In this document: positions 18,758 to 27,217 of the stretch, one piece after another | Numbering within the stretch: the stretch's first letter is position 1 | Layout: each line of letters begins with the position of its first letter | Assembly (NCBI GenBank): GCA_905221295.1 | Contig: CAJNCP010000012.1 | Location: 1 to 45,619 of the forward strand | Origin: a bacterium | GTDB lineage: Bacteria; Bacillota; Bacilli; Lactobacillales; Streptococcaceae | Length of the DNA stretch: 45,619 bases | Reading direction: 5' to 3' | Notes under the pieces: model-generated | The model's input: the letters and a program-made list of their open reading frames with translations, nothing else | Databases searched by the model: none | Told to the model about the DNA's origin: nothing | Translations under genes and position numbers: made by a program

Positions 18758-18769
18758 AAAGGAAGCAGT

Positions 18770-19528
18770 ATGACAGAACCGATTTTGCAGGTTAAAGACC
18801 TGTCCGTTTATTACAATAAAAAGAAGGCTTTGAATAGTGTTTCCCTTTCTTTCCAACCCAAGGAAATAACGGCCTTGATTGGTCCTTCTGGATCAGGAAA
18901 GTCTACCCTGCTCAAAGCTATCAACCGCATGGGCGATCTAAATCCTGAGGTGACAACAACGGGATCAGTAGTCTATAATGGTCACAATATATACAGTCCC
19001 CGCACCGATACGGTTGAATTGCGTAAGGAAATTGGTATGGTCTTTCAACAGCCCAATCCCTTCCCTATGTCTATCTACGAAAATGTTGTCTATGGGCTAC
19101 GTATCAATGGGGTTAAGGACAAGCAAGTTCTGGATGAAGCGGTTGAAAAGGCCTTGCAACGTGCGTCTATCTGGGATGAAGTAAAGGATCGTTTGCATGA
19201 TTCGGCCATTGGTCTCTCTGGTGGACAACAACAACGTGTCTGTGTTGCTCGTGTTTTGGCAACCAGTCCGAAAATCATCCTCTTGGACGAACCAACTTCA
19301 GCTTTGGATCCTATTTCTGCAGGTAAGATTGAGGAAACCTTGTATGGTCTGAAAGATAAATACACCATGCTCTTGGTAACGCGTTCGATGCAACAAGCCT
19401 CTCGTATCTCTGATAAAACAGGATTTTTCCTAGATGGGGATTTGATTGAGTTTAATGATACGAAGAAGATGTTCCTTTCCCCTCAACACAAGGAAACAGA
19501 AGATTATATTACAGGAAAATTTGGATAA
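18770..19528 (+). CDS. pstB: Phosphate ABC transporter ATPase PstB, second copy with altered H-loop
   Basis: The 252-residue paralogue keeps Walker [10 protein letters not shown] (about residues 37-46), [17 protein letters not shown] and [11 protein letters not shown], but reads VTRSMQQ where the first copy reads VTHSMQQ. The switch histidine is thus Arg205. In ABC ATPases this His contacts the gamma phosphate and is usually needed for hydrolysis. With the first copy it probably forms an asymmetric heterodimer under PstC/PstA (inference). The ribosome site is AAAGGAAG at 18758-18765. Confidence 0.93.
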   Translation: MTEPILQVKDLSVYYNKKKALNSVSLSFQPKEITALIGPSGSGKSTLLKAINRMGDLNPEVTTTGSVVYNGHNIYSPRTDTVELRKEIGMVFQQPNPFPMSIYENVVYGLRINGVKDKQVLDEAVEKALQRASIWDEVKDRLHDSAIGLSGGQQQRVCVARVLATSPKIILLDEPTSALDPISAGKIEETLYGLKDKYTMLLVTRSMQQASRISDKTGFFLDGDLIEFNDTKKMFLSPQHKETEDYITGKFG

Positions 19529-19539
19529 GGAGTTGAAAG

Positions 19540-20193
19540 ATGTTACGATCTCAATTTGAAGAAGATTTGGAGAAATTGCATAACCAGTTCTATGCCATGG
19601 GACAAGAAGTGCTCTCGCAGATCAATCGTACAGTGCGTGCCTTTGTTACGCATGACCGTGATTTGGCAAAAGAAGTCATCGAAGACGATGCAGAAGTAAA
19701 TGAATATGAAGTGAAGTTGGAAAAGAAATCATTTGAAATGATTGCTCTCCAACAACCTGTTTCGCAAGACCTTCGTACCGTCTTGACCGTTCTAAAGGCA
19801 GTTTCAGACGTGGAACGCATGGGAGATCATGCAGTGTCCATCGCTGAGGCGACCATTCGTATGAAGGGGGAGCAACGTATCCCTTCTGTTGAAGAAGAAA
19901 TCAAAAAGATGGGACGCGACGTGAAAAACTTCGTCGAAGCAGCTCTAGATCTCTATCTCAACGGTTCTGTGGATCAAGCCTACGAGGTAGCGGCTATGGA
20001 TGAAAAAATCAACCATTACTTTGATAGCATCCGAGATTTGGCAACAGAAGAAATTAGGAAAAATCCTGAAGCTATCGTTACAGGCCGTGATTACTTCCAA
20101 GTCATTTCCTTCTTGGAGCGAATCGGAGACTACGCAAAAAATATCTGTGAATGGGTTGTTTACTTTGAAACAGGTAAAATCGTCGAACTCTAA
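19540..20193 (+). CDS. phoU: Phosphate transport system regulator PhoU
   Basis: The 217-residue all-helical protein contains the two PhoU three-helix bundles, with repeated metal-binding-like segments ERMGDHAVSIAE (about residue 90) and ERIGDYAKNICEW (about residue 192). PhoU binds multinuclear iron or zinc clusters and down-regulates the Pst transporter and, where present, its sensor kinase. No kinase gene is adjacent, so any signalling partner is encoded elsewhere. AAGGAG at 19527-19532 precedes the ATG. It is the last gene of the operon. Confidence 0.94.
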   Translation: MLRSQFEEDLEKLHNQFYAMGQEVLSQINRTVRAFVTHDRDLAKEVIEDDAEVNEYEVKLEKKSFEMIALQQPVSQDLRTVLTVLKAVSDVERMGDHAVSIAEATIRMKGEQRIPSVEEEIKKMGRDVKNFVEAALDLYLNGSVDQAYEVAAMDEKINHYFDSIRDLATEEIRKNPEAIVTGRDYFQVISFLERIGDYAKNICEWVVYFETGKIVEL

Positions 20194-20214
20194 GAAATGG
20201 ATTAAATATGCACT

Positions 20215-20250
20215 AAAAAGGCTAATCAACTCAGATTAGTCTTTATTTTT
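20215..20250 (+). terminator. pst-phoU operon terminator
   Basis: AAAGGCTAATC (20217-20227), loop AACTCA, GATTAGTCTTT (20234-20244), then T-rich sequence. Confidence 0.88.
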
Positions 20251-20276
20251 GAATAAAAAGGAATTTTTTTGAAATG

Positions 20277-20320
20277 AAAATTCTGAAAATGTTGACAAGT
20301 ATTTTCAAATGGGTTATAAT
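20277..20320 (+). promoter_or_regulatory. Strong promoter with an adjoining CodY-like box
   Basis: -35 TTGACA (20292-20297), 17-base spacer, -10 TATAAT (20315-20320): consensus. Directly upstream, AAAATTCTGAAAATG (20277-20291) matches the CodY consensus at 12 of 15 positions. Amino-acid importers are typical CodY targets, but regulation here is inference. Confidence 0.75.
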
Positions 20321-20351
20321 TATTCAGAAATAACAGAAAGGTCGTTTATTT

Positions 20352-21167
20352 ATGAAATTTAAGAAATGGATATTAGTTGTGTGTAGCATGCTAGCCAGCA
20401 TGATTTTAGTAGCTTGTCAATCCAGTACGGATAGTTCCCAGTCTGCTGTGGACGCTATTAAACAAAAAGGAAAGCTAGTCGTTGCGACCAGCCCAGACTA
20501 TGCACCGTTTGAATTCCAAGCCTTGGTAGATGGTAAAAACCAAGTGGTTGGTGCAGATATTGATATGGCTCAAGCAATTGCAGACGAGCTTGGGGTTAAA
20601 CTTGAAATCTCTAGCATGAGTTTTGACAATGTCTTGACCAGTCTTCAAACTGGAAAGGCTGACTTAGCCATTGCAGGTATTAGTGCTACAGATGAGAGAA
20701 AGGAAGTATTTGACTTTTCAATCCCTTACTATGAAAACAAAATGAGCTTCTTGGTTAGAAAAGCCGATTTAGACAAGTACAAGGATCTTTCAAGCCTTGC
20801 AAGTGCCAATATCGCAGCTCAAAAGGGAACCGTTCCAGAAACCATGGTCAAGGAACAATTGCCAAATGCCCAGTTGACATCCTTGACCAATATGGGGGAA
20901 GCAGTCAATGAATTGCAGGCTGGAAAAGTGGATGCTGTTCATATGGATGAACCAGTTGCTCTTAGCTACGCAGGTAAAAACTCAGACCTTGTCGTTGCAT
21001 CTGTTAACTTGACGATGAAAGATGGCGAAGCCAATGCCGTTGCTATCAAGAAGAATCAATCAGACTTGAAAGCAGTAGTCGATAAGGTTATCCAAAAACT
21101 GAAAGATGACGGAACCTATCAAACTTATCTTGAAAAGGCAGCGAAACTAACAGAAGTTGAACAATAA
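20352..21167 (+). CDS. Amino acid ABC transporter substrate-binding lipoprotein
   Basis: The 271-residue precursor has a signal peptide with lipobox LVAC (Cys about residue 22) and a family-3 solute-binding domain (SBP_bac_3): GKLVVATSPDYAPFEF near residue 41, DIDMAQAIADELG near 74, and the hinge GKADLAIAGIS near 105. It would bind a polar amino acid outside the cell. No permease or ATPase gene is next to it, so it either works with a transporter encoded elsewhere or is an orphan receptor. It has its own consensus promoter and terminator. Confidence 0.9.
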   Translation: MKFKKWILVVCSMLASMILVACQSSTDSSQSAVDAIKQKGKLVVATSPDYAPFEFQALVDGKNQVVGADIDMAQAIADELGVKLEISSMSFDNVLTSLQTGKADLAIAGISATDERKEVFDFSIPYYENKMSFLVRKADLDKYKDLSSLASANIAAQKGTVPETMVKEQLPNAQLTSLTNMGEAVNELQAGKVDAVHMDEPVALSYAGKNSDLVVASVNLTMKDGEANAVAIKKNQSDLKAVVDKVIQKLKDDGTYQTYLEKAAKLTEVEQ

Positions 21168-21168
21168 G

Positions 21169-21206
21169 AAAAAGCAGAGTTGGAGTTTAATCCAATTCTG
21201 CTTTTA
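21169..21206. terminator. Bidirectional terminator between convergent genes
   Basis: Perfect 15-bp stem AAAAGCAGAGTTGGA (21170-21184), loop GTTTAA, TCCAATTCTGCTTTT (21191-21205; pairs include one G.T). It serves the binding-protein gene and, on the other strand, overlaps the last codons of the MocR-type gene. Confidence 0.9.
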
Positions 21207-22458
21207 TGTATTCTAATAGCTCTTCTAGATTTTCAAGAGTGACTTTGGCAAACTGATAAGGACAGGTTTCCAAATAAGCCTCTTCAAAGAAGTCTAGTTT
21301 GAGTGAGCTATGCTTTAAACTGGCAATTTTAGGATAGGTTCTCAAATCAATGAGAAGGCCATCATGTAGAGGATAGTAGGGCAAGGGACAGATATTTTTT
21401 TCAAGTACTTCCTTTATCCGAGTCTGATAGTTCTCTTGAAGGGTCAGTCGAGTCAGTCGATTTTTTTCAAATAACTGACTATCGATGTAAAGAGAGAGAG
21501 CCTTTTGCATGATGAGATTGCTGTCATAGTCCAGGATATTTTTGTAGGAAACAAAGGCCTCTTTTAGAGCATTTGGAAGAATGAGAGCGGTAATACGAAG
21601 GGCTGGAAAGAGACTGGTTGAGAAGGATTTGATATAAATGACCCGATCCTCAGTATCCAGATAGTGGAAGGTTTGTCCCTTTTTAGAGTCTAAGTCACCT
21701 AGATAATCATCCTCGACGATATATACACCATACTGGTTTGCTAGATCCAGAATAGCCCTTTTTTCCTGATCAGAGTAGGAATGACCTAGAGGATAGTGGA
21801 AACGAGGAATGGTATAGAAGAACTTGATTTTTCCAGATTTGAACTGTTCTTCTAGTTCGTCAAGGTCAATCCCATCGATTCGGCGTTCAATGGTCCTGTA
21901 GGCCAATCCCTGAGCGACCAATAGGCGGTTCATTCGGTGGTAAGTAGGCTGTTCGACCAAAATCTTCTCTCCCTCGCTAGGAAAGTTGATCTGAGAAAGG
22001 ATAAAGAGAGCTTGCTGGGTACCAGATGTTAGAACCAGTTGGTCGGGTTTGCAGTAGAGGGCTTGGTCGAAAAGAAGTTGATGGACAGATTGTCTCAGTT
22101 CCTCAAGTCCTTCTTGGTTGTCATAGTAGTTGAAGAGGTAGTTTTCTCTTCCAATTAGGGTTTCATTGACGCAGAGTCGGAAGTCGTCATAGGCACTGGC
22201 ATGTTCATCAGTGACTTCGATTTCCAAGTCCTGATGCTGTCCTTGTTCTAGAACATAGTAGCCACTTTGGGGTTTGGCATAGAGGTATTGTTCATGGCGC
22301 AATTCCAGTAGGGCTCGTTGGATAGTGTCCTTGCTACAGTGGAAGTCTTGGCTCAGTTGACGGATGGAGGGAAGCCGGCTACCTGTTGGGAATTTTCCTA
22401 ATTCGATGCCGTTTTTTAGAAAGGAAACGACTGCTTGGTATTTACTTTCTTTCTTCAT
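21187..22458 (-). CDS. MocR/PtcR-type GntR regulator fused to an aminotransferase domain
   Basis: The 423-residue protein has an N-terminal winged helix of the GntR family (LPSIRQLSQDFHCSKDTIQRAL, about residues 29-50) and a fold-type I PLP-dependent aminotransferase-like domain (about 85-423). The latter contains LTSGTQQALF, VEDDYLGD and the PLP-Lys stretch VIYIKSFSTSLFPALRI (Lys about 272). MocR regulators bind PLP or an amino compound and usually control a neighbouring gene. It is transcribed divergently from budA. The ribosome site GGGAGG lies just before the start. The target pathway is not known. Confidence 0.88.
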   Translation of the reverse strand: MKKESKYQAVVSFLKNGIELGKFPTGSRLPSIRQLSQDFHCSKDTIQRALLELRHEQYLYAKPQSGYYVLEQGQHQDLEIEVTDEHASAYDDFRLCVNETLIGRENYLFNYYDNQEGLEELRQSVHQLLFDQALYCKPDQLVLTSGTQQALFILSQINFPSEGEKILVEQPTYHRMNRLLVAQGLAYRTIERRIDGIDLDELEEQFKSGKIKFFYTIPRFHYPLGHSYSDQEKRAILDLANQYGVYIVEDDYLGDLDSKKGQTFHYLDTEDRVIYIKSFSTSLFPALRITALILPNALKEAFVSYKNILDYDSNLIMQKALSLYIDSQLFEKNRLTRLTLQENYQTRIKEVLEKNICPLPYYPLHDGLLIDLRTYPKIASLKHSSLKLDFFEEAYLETCPYQFAKVTLENLEELLEYIKAELD

Positions 22459-22483
22459 TCCAGACCTCCCTTGATTTTGTTAC

Positions 22484-22512
22484 ATTGTACCTTTTTTTTG
22501 CCTCCTTTGCAA
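22484..22512 (-). promoter_or_regulatory. Promoter of the MocR-type regulator gene
   Basis: On the minus strand: -35 TTGCAA (22507-22512), 17-base spacer, -10 TACAAT (22484-22489), 26 bases from the start codon. Confidence 0.7.
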
Positions 22513-22531
22513 TGGGAAAAGCATTCCCCCT

Positions 22532-22560
22532 TTCACAACTAGGAGCAAATGTGGTATACT
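22532..22560 (+). promoter_or_regulatory. budA promoter
   Basis: -35 TTCACA (22532-22537), 17-base spacer, extended -10 TGGTATACT (box 22555-22560). It is divergent from the regulator promoter, with 20 bases between the two -35 boxes, so one bound regulator could affect both. Confidence 0.7.
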
Positions 22561-22602
22561 TAGAAAGTATGATGATTCATTGAATAAAAGATAAGAAAGA
22601 GA

Positions 22603-23334
22603 ATGAATAGAAAAGTGCAGGAACCGGTAAAATTATTTCAATACAATACTTTAGGTGCCCTAATGGCAGGTCTCTATGGTGGAACCATGACAGTAGGAGA
22701 ATTGCTGGAGCATGGCGACCTTGGTTTGGGAACCTTGGATTCGATTGATGGGGAGTTGATTGTTCTTGATGGCAAGGCTTATCAAGCCAAAGGGTCAGGG
22801 GAACAACCTGAAATTGTAGAAGTCGCACCTGATGCCCTTATTCCTTATGCGGCAGTGGTTCCCCATCAGGCAGAAGTGATTTTCCGCCAGCGCTTTGAGA
22901 TGACAGATAAGGAATTGGAAAAACGAATTGAGTCCTACTATGATGGGGAAAATCTTTTTCGTTCCATCAAGATTCATGGGGAATTCGCCCACATGCATGT
23001 ACGGATGATTCCCAAGTCAACAACAGACACCAAGTTTGCTGATGTCGCGACTCATCAACCTGAATATAGCCGTGAAAATGTATCGGGAACCATTGTTGGA
23101 TTTTGGACACCGGAGATTTTCCATGGAGTGAGTGTTGCGGGCTACCATTTGCATTTTATCTCAGATGATTTGACCTTTGGTGGGCATGTGATGGACTTTG
23201 TTATCAAAGAAGGAATGATTGAGGTTGGGGCAGTCGACCAGTTGGACCAACGTTTTCCAGTCCAAGATCGCCAGTATTTATTTGCCAAATTTAACGTTGA
23301 CGAGATGAAGAAAGATATTGATAAGTCAGAATAG
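22603..23334 (+). CDS. budA: Alpha-acetolactate decarboxylase
   Basis: The 243-residue enzyme converts alpha-acetolactate to acetoin and CO2, diverting pyruvate into neutral products and relieving branched-chain amino acid intermediates. TLDSIDGELIVLDGKAY (about residues 45-61), the HMHVRM segment near residue 130 and GYHLHFISDD near 182 hold the zinc-binding His residues and catalytic Arg of the family. It starts at 22603 with a GAAAGAG site. A small YhfC-type gene follows nine bases later, probably on the same mRNA. Confidence 0.94.
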   Translation: MNRKVQEPVKLFQYNTLGALMAGLYGGTMTVGELLEHGDLGLGTLDSIDGELIVLDGKAYQAKGSGEQPEIVEVAPDALIPYAAVVPHQAEVIFRQRFEMTDKELEKRIESYYDGENLFRSIKIHGEFAHMHVRMIPKSTTDTKFADVATHQPEYSRENVSGTIVGFWTPEIFHGVSVAGYHLHFISDDLTFGGHVMDFVIKEGMIEVGAVDQLDQRFPVQDRQYLFAKFNVDEMKKDIDKSE

Positions 23335-23343
23335 GAGAAAAAA

Positions 23344-24096
23344 ATGACAGTACATATTATCCTTACCATGGTTGCTTTGGTTCTCATTCTAGTAGGTGGG
23401 ACTTGGTATGCCAAAAAACGGTTTAAAATCTCTCTTGCAGTGATGGGCTTGGGGGCAATCGCATTTTTTGTTTCTTCTCAAGTGTTAGAGAAGATAGTTC
23501 ACCTTCTGGTACTTCATCCGCAAAAAGATGGAACCATTTTACTCGCGCAGGAGCATCCTTTCTTATACGTCCTTTATGGGATCGCCATGGCTGCCCTCTT
23601 TGAGGAAACTGCTCGCCTTGTCTTTTTTAAATGGTTGGAGAAAAAGAGAAGTCTAGAAGAGAAAGACGCTTTGGCTTATGGCTTGGGACATGGAGGTTTG
23701 GAGTTGCTCTATCTTGGGATGGGAAGCTTAATCGGTTTGTTGATCCTCTTTTCGCTCACCCAGTCTTCAAATTCTGATGTGGCTAATCTCCTTCCAAAGA
23801 CGACACTCGAAATGGTTCAGTCTCTTTCTGTATGGCAGGTTTATTTACTAGGAGTTGAGCGTGTTTTGGCTCTAGTTCTCCAAATCGGTCTTTCCATCTG
23901 GGTTTACCAAAGTGTTAGCCAAAAGAAATGGATCTATCTCTTTGCTGCTTATGGATTGCATGCCTTGTTTGACTTGCCTCCAGCCTTATCTCAAGTGGGA
24001 TGGATTGCAAATCCGCTTCTAGTTGAGTTTGTTCTTCTCGTAGAACTTTTAGTCTTTATCTGGCTGACAAAATTTACATTTTGGAAAAAATCATAA
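23344..24096 (+). CDS. YhfC-family putative intramembrane glutamic protease
   Basis: This 250-residue protein has about seven hydrophobic segments and the YhfC/DUF2324 pattern. FEETARLVFFKWL (about residues 85-97) carries the paired Glu, AYGLGHGGLELLYLG (about 115-130) the His and Glu, and YGLHALFDLPPAL (about 199-211) a further His. These polar residues in helices resemble CPBP/Rce1-type intramembrane proteases; proteolysis in this family is predicted. AGGAG precedes the ATG. A strong terminator starts at its stop codon. Confidence 0.78.
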   Translation: MTVHIILTMVALVLILVGGTWYAKKRFKISLAVMGLGAIAFFVSSQVLEKIVHLLVLHPQKDGTILLAQEHPFLYVLYGIAMAALFEETARLVFFKWLEKKRSLEEKDALAYGLGHGGLELLYLGMGSLIGLLILFSLTQSSNSDVANLLPKTTLEMVQSLSVWQVYLLGVERVLALVLQIGLSIWVYQSVSQKKWIYLFAAYGLHALFDLPPALSQVGWIANPLLVEFVLLVELLVFIWLTKFTFWKKS

Positions 24097-24119
24097 AAAG
24101 AGGGGTGACCTCTTTTTTT
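24095..24119 (+). terminator. Terminator after the budA operon
   Basis: AAAAAGAGG (24095-24103), loop GGTGA, CCTCTTTTT (24109-24117) with further T. Confidence 0.92.
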
Positions 24120-24169
24120 ATGTAATGATAAAACAAGCTCTTTTTATGGTCGTCAAATGTCTCTAAAAA

Positions 24170-24178
24170 TGGTATAAT
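24170..24178 (+). promoter_or_regulatory. murB extended -10 promoter
   Basis: TGGTATAAT (24170-24178), TGn extended -10, with no good -35. The leader to the murB start is about 24 bases. Confidence 0.75.
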
Positions 24179-24207
24179 GGAATGAATTTTGAAAAAGGAA
24201 GAGTGAC

Positions 24208-25113
24208 ATGTCAGTAAAAGAAAAAATGCTTGAAATCCTAGAAGGAATCGATATTCGTTTTAAGGAACCCTTGAAGACCTATACCTATACAAAGGTAGGA
24301 GGTCGAGCAGATTATCTAGTTTTGCCACGCAATCGCTATGAGATGGCCCGTGTCGTTCAATTTGCCAATCAAGAGAATATTCCTTGGATGGTGCTTGGGA
24401 ATGCCAGCAATATCATCGTTCGTGAAGGTGGAATCCGTGGTTTTGTCATCTTGTGCGATAAGCTTAATAACGTTTCGGTTGATGGCTATACCATCGAAGC
24501 AGAAGCTGGAGCGAACTTGATTGAAACGACACGTATTGCCCTCCGTCATAGTTTGACTGGTTTTGAGTTTGCTTGTGGGATTCCTGGAAGCATCGGTGGA
24601 GCTGTCTTTATGAATGCGGGTGCCTATGGAGGAGAGATTGCTCATATCTTGCAGTCTTGTCAAGTTTTGACCAAGGAAGGGGAAATCGAGACCTTGTCAG
24701 TCAAGGACTTGGCTTTTGGTTACCGTCATTCAGCTATTCAGGATTCTGGGGCTGTTGTTTTGTCAGCTAAATTTGCCCTAGCTCCAGGCAATCATCAGGT
24801 TATCAAGCAAGAAATGGACCGCTTGACGCACCTACGTGAACTCAAACAACCATTAGAATACCCATCTTGTGGTTCAGTCTTTAAGCGTCCAGTTGGGCAT
24901 TTTGCAGGTCAGTTGATCTCAGAGGCTGGTCTCAAGGGCTATCGTATTGGTGGTGTGGAAGTATCTGAAAAGCATGCCGGTTTCATGATCAATGTTGCTG
25001 ACGGAACGGCCAAAGACTATGAAGACTTGATCCAATCTGTTATCGAAAAAGTCAAAGAACACTCAGGTGTCACTCTTGAAAGAGAAGTCCGAATCTTGGG
25101 TGAGAAGGAATAA
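24208..25113 (+). CDS. murB: UDP-N-acetylenolpyruvoylglucosamine reductase
   Basis: The 301-residue FAD enzyme reduces UDP-GlcNAc-enolpyruvate to UDP-MurNAc with NADPH in peptidoglycan synthesis. [11 protein letters not shown] (about residues 30-40) and [12 protein letters not shown] (about 64-75) bind [23 protein letters not shown] (about 125-144) is the family core, SCGSVFKRP (about 221-229) has the proton-donor Ser, and the catalytic Glu lies in the EREVRILG end. AAAGGAAGAG precedes the ATG. It is the first gene of a run leading into potABCD, an association I recall from pneumococcus. Confidence 0.95.
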   Translation: MSVKEKMLEILEGIDIRFKEPLKTYTYTKVGGRADYLVLPRNRYEMARVVQFANQENIPWMVLGNASNIIVREGGIRGFVILCDKLNNVSVDGYTIEAEAGANLIETTRIALRHSLTGFEFACGIPGSIGGAVFMNAGAYGGEIAHILQSCQVLTKEGEIETLSVKDLAFGYRHSAIQDSGAVVLSAKFALAPGNHQVIKQEMDRLTHLRELKQPLEYPSCGSVFKRPVGHFAGQLISEAGLKGYRIGGVEVSEKHAGFMINVADGTAKDYEDLIQSVIEKVKEHSGVTLEREVRILGEKE

Positions 25114-25272
25114 GGTTGGGGTAGAAAAGTTGCTGCTATAACCATTGTAAAGGGGGTGAAAGCCTATCGTTAATGAAGATGTATGTAGGCAGTTTAATCT
25201 CCTACACGAGGTGGTAGCGGCCTGACAGAGCCCAGATCTGTTAATTTATGAAAAAGAAGGAATTTATGACAA
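25114..25272 (+). ncRNA. Structured murB-potA intercistronic leader (candidate cis-regulatory RNA)
   Basis: The 159 bases hold no gene of normal size but many complementary segments. A: GGTT and GTAG (25114-25124) pair with CTATAACC (25136-25143). B: GCCTA (25162-25166) with TAGGC (25186-25190). C: TGTAGG/AG (25184-25192) with CTCCTACA (25199-25206) around loop TTTAAT. D: TGACAGA (25223-25229) with TCTGTTA (25237-25243). B and C share bases 25186-25189, so they exclude each other. Short frames VKAYR (GTG 25156), overlapping at TAATG with a 14-codon frame (ATG 25173), run through the switch region. I do not recognise a known riboswitch class. A regulatory role is inference. Confidence 0.45.
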
Positions 25273-25292
25273 TTGAAAAAACCAATTATTGA
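25248..25292 (+). other. Mini-ORF overlapping the potA start out of frame
   Basis: ATG 25248 opens [14 protein letters not shown], ending at TGA 25290-25292 inside potA in another frame. Its internal ATG at 25266 has the best-placed ribosome site (AGAAGGA, 25255-25261), better than that of the potA TTG at 25273. It could control potA by coupling or competition. Expression of the peptide is not shown. Confidence 0.35.
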
Positions 25293-26430
25293 ATTCAAAA
25301 ACGTCTCTAAAGTTTTTGAAGACAGCAACACCAAGGTTCTCAAAGACATTAACTTTGAGTTGGAAGAAGGGAAATTTTACACTCTTTTGGGTGCATCTGG
25401 TTCAGGAAAATCAACCATTCTAAATATCATTGCAGGTTTACTGGATGCGACGACAGGGGATATTTTACTGGATGGGGTGCGGATCAATGACATCCCAACT
25501 AATAAACGAGATGTCCATACCGTCTTCCAATCCTATGCCTTGTTTCCACATATGAATGTGTTTGAAAATGTTGCCTTTCCACTCCGTTTGCGTAAAATCG
25601 ACAAGAAAGAAATCGAACAACGCGTAGCGGAAGTTCTCAAGATGGTTCAGTTGGAAGGTTACGAGAAGCGTTCCATTCGTAAACTCTCTGGAGGACAACG
25701 TCAGCGTGTGGCCATTGCCCGTGCCATCATTAACCAACCCCGTGTGGTCTTGCTGGACGAACCTTTGTCAGCGCTGGACTTGAAATTGCGAACAGACATG
25801 CAGTACGAACTGCGTGAATTGCAACAACGATTGGGGATTACCTTTGTCTTTGTCACTCACGATCAGGAAGAAGCTCTCGCCATGAGTGACTGGATTTTCG
25901 TTATGAATGATGGCGAGATTGTCCAGTCTGGAACACCAGTGGACATCTATGATGAGCCAATCAACCATTTTGTTGCTACCTTTATCGGAGAGTCCAATAT
26001 CTTGCCAGGAACTATGATTGAGGACTATTTAGTTGAGTTTAACGGTAAACGTTTTGAAGCGGTTGATGGAGGGATGAAGCCTAATGAGCCTGTTGAGGTC
26101 GTTATTCGTCCAGAGGACTTGCGCATCACTCTTCCTGAAGAAGGCAAGCTCCAAGTCAAGGTTGATACCCAGCTCTTCCGTGGGGTTCACTACGAGATTA
26201 TTGCCTATGACGAACTCGGAAACGAATGGATGATCCACTCGACCCGTAAGGCCATTGTGGGTGAGGAAATCGGTCTGGACTTTGAACCAGAAGACATCCA
26301 CATCATGCGTCTCAACGAAACCGAAGAAGAGTTCGATGCTCGTATCGAGGAGTACGTAGAAATCGAAGAGCAAGAAGCAGGTCTGATTAACGCGATCGAG
26401 GAGGAAAGAGATGAAGAAAACAACCTCTAA
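25273..26430 (+). CDS. potA: Spermidine/putrescine ABC transporter ATPase PotA
   Basis: The 385-residue ATPase drives polyamine import. Walker [10 protein letters not shown] (about residues 38-46), signature [15 protein letters not shown] (about 136-150), Walker [14 protein letters not shown]-loop VTHDQEEAL, and a C-terminal TOBE-type domain (about 245-350) followed by an acidic tail ([10 protein letters not shown]) are all visible. The frame has a stop (TGA 25267-25269) two codons before TTG 25273, so TTG is the only usable start. The ribosome site AGAAGGA is 11 bases away, long for efficient initiation. It overlaps potB by 20 bases. Confidence 0.93.
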   Translation: MKKPIIEFKNVSKVFEDSNTKVLKDINFELEEGKFYTLLGASGSGKSTILNIIAGLLDATTGDILLDGVRINDIPTNKRDVHTVFQSYALFPHMNVFENVAFPLRLRKIDKKEIEQRVAEVLKMVQLEGYEKRSIRKLSGGQRQRVAIARAIINQPRVVLLDEPLSALDLKLRTDMQYELRELQQRLGITFVFVTHDQEEALAMSDWIFVMNDGEIVQSGTPVDIYDEPINHFVATFIGESNILPGTMIEDYLVEFNGKRFEAVDGGMKPNEPVEVVIRPEDLRITLPEEGKLQVKVDTQLFRGVHYEIIAYDELGNEWMIHSTRKAIVGEEIGLDFEPEDIHIMRLNETEEEFDARIEEYVEIEEQEAGLINAIEEERDEENNL

Positions 26431-27217
26431 ACTCTTTGTAGTGCCCTACATGCTTTGGATTGCTCTCTTTGTTCTCGCACCCTTGGTCTTGATTTTTGGT
26501 CAATCCTTTTTCAACATTGAAGGCCAGTTTAGTTTAGAAAACTATAAATCCTACTTTGCGTCACAAAACTTGACCTATCTTAAAATGAGCTTCAACTCTG
26601 TGCTTTATGCAGGAATTGTGACCTTGGTAACACTGCTCATCAGCTATCCAACAGCCCTCTTTTTGACTCGCCTCAAGCACCGTCAACTCTGGCTCATGCT
26701 GATTATTCTGCCAACTTGGATCAATTTGCTCCTCAAGGCCTATGCCTTTATCGGGATTTTTGGTCAAAATGGCTCTATTAACCAATTTTTGGAATTTATC
26801 GGAATCGGTTCGCAGCAGTTGCTCTTTACTGATTTCTCCTTTATCTTTGTCGCAAGCTACATCGAGCTTCCATTTATGATTTTGCCGATTTTCAATGTTT
26901 TGGACGATATGGACAACAATCTTATCAATGCCAGCTACGACCTCGGTGCGACCAAGTGGGAGACCTTCCGCCATGTCATCTTCCCCCTTTCTATGAACGG
27001 GGTAAGAAGTGGGGTTCAGTCTGTCTTTATCCCTAGCTTGAGTCTTTTCATGTTGACACGTTTGATCGGTGGGAACCGCGTTATTACCTTGGGAACGGCT
27101 ATCGAGCAGAACTTCCTGACCAATGACAACTACGGTATGGGTTCAACCATCGGTGTGGTTCTCATCCTGACCATGTTCATCACCATGTGGGTGACTAAGG
27201 AAAGGAGAGAACGATGA
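26411..27217 (+). CDS. potB: Spermidine/putrescine ABC transporter permease PotB
   Basis: The 268-residue membrane protein has about six transmembrane helices and the coupling segment [20 protein letters not shown] near residues 173-192. It forms the polyamine channel with PotC. GAGGAGG at 26397-26403, inside potA, is its ribosome site. The start overlaps potA by 20 bases and the end overlaps potC by four (ATGA), consistent with coupled translation. Confidence 0.94.
   Translation: MKKTTSKLFVVPYMLWIALFVLAPLVLIFGQSFFNIEGQFSLENYKSYFASQNLTYLKMSFNSVLYAGIVTLVTLLISYPTALFLTRLKHRQLWLMLIILPTWINLLLKAYAFIGIFGQNGSINQFLEFIGIGSQQLLFTDFSFIFVASYIELPFMILPIFNVLDDMDNNLINASYDLGATKWETFRHVIFPLSMNGVRSGVQSVFIPSLSLFMLTRLIGGNRVITLGTAIEQNFLTNDNYGMGSTIGVVLILTMFITMWVTKERRER

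Noticed and set aside
25116..25142. Separate potA promoter (TTGGGG and TATAAC)
   Set aside because: The -35 is poor and the spacer is only 15 bases; read-through from murB fits better.
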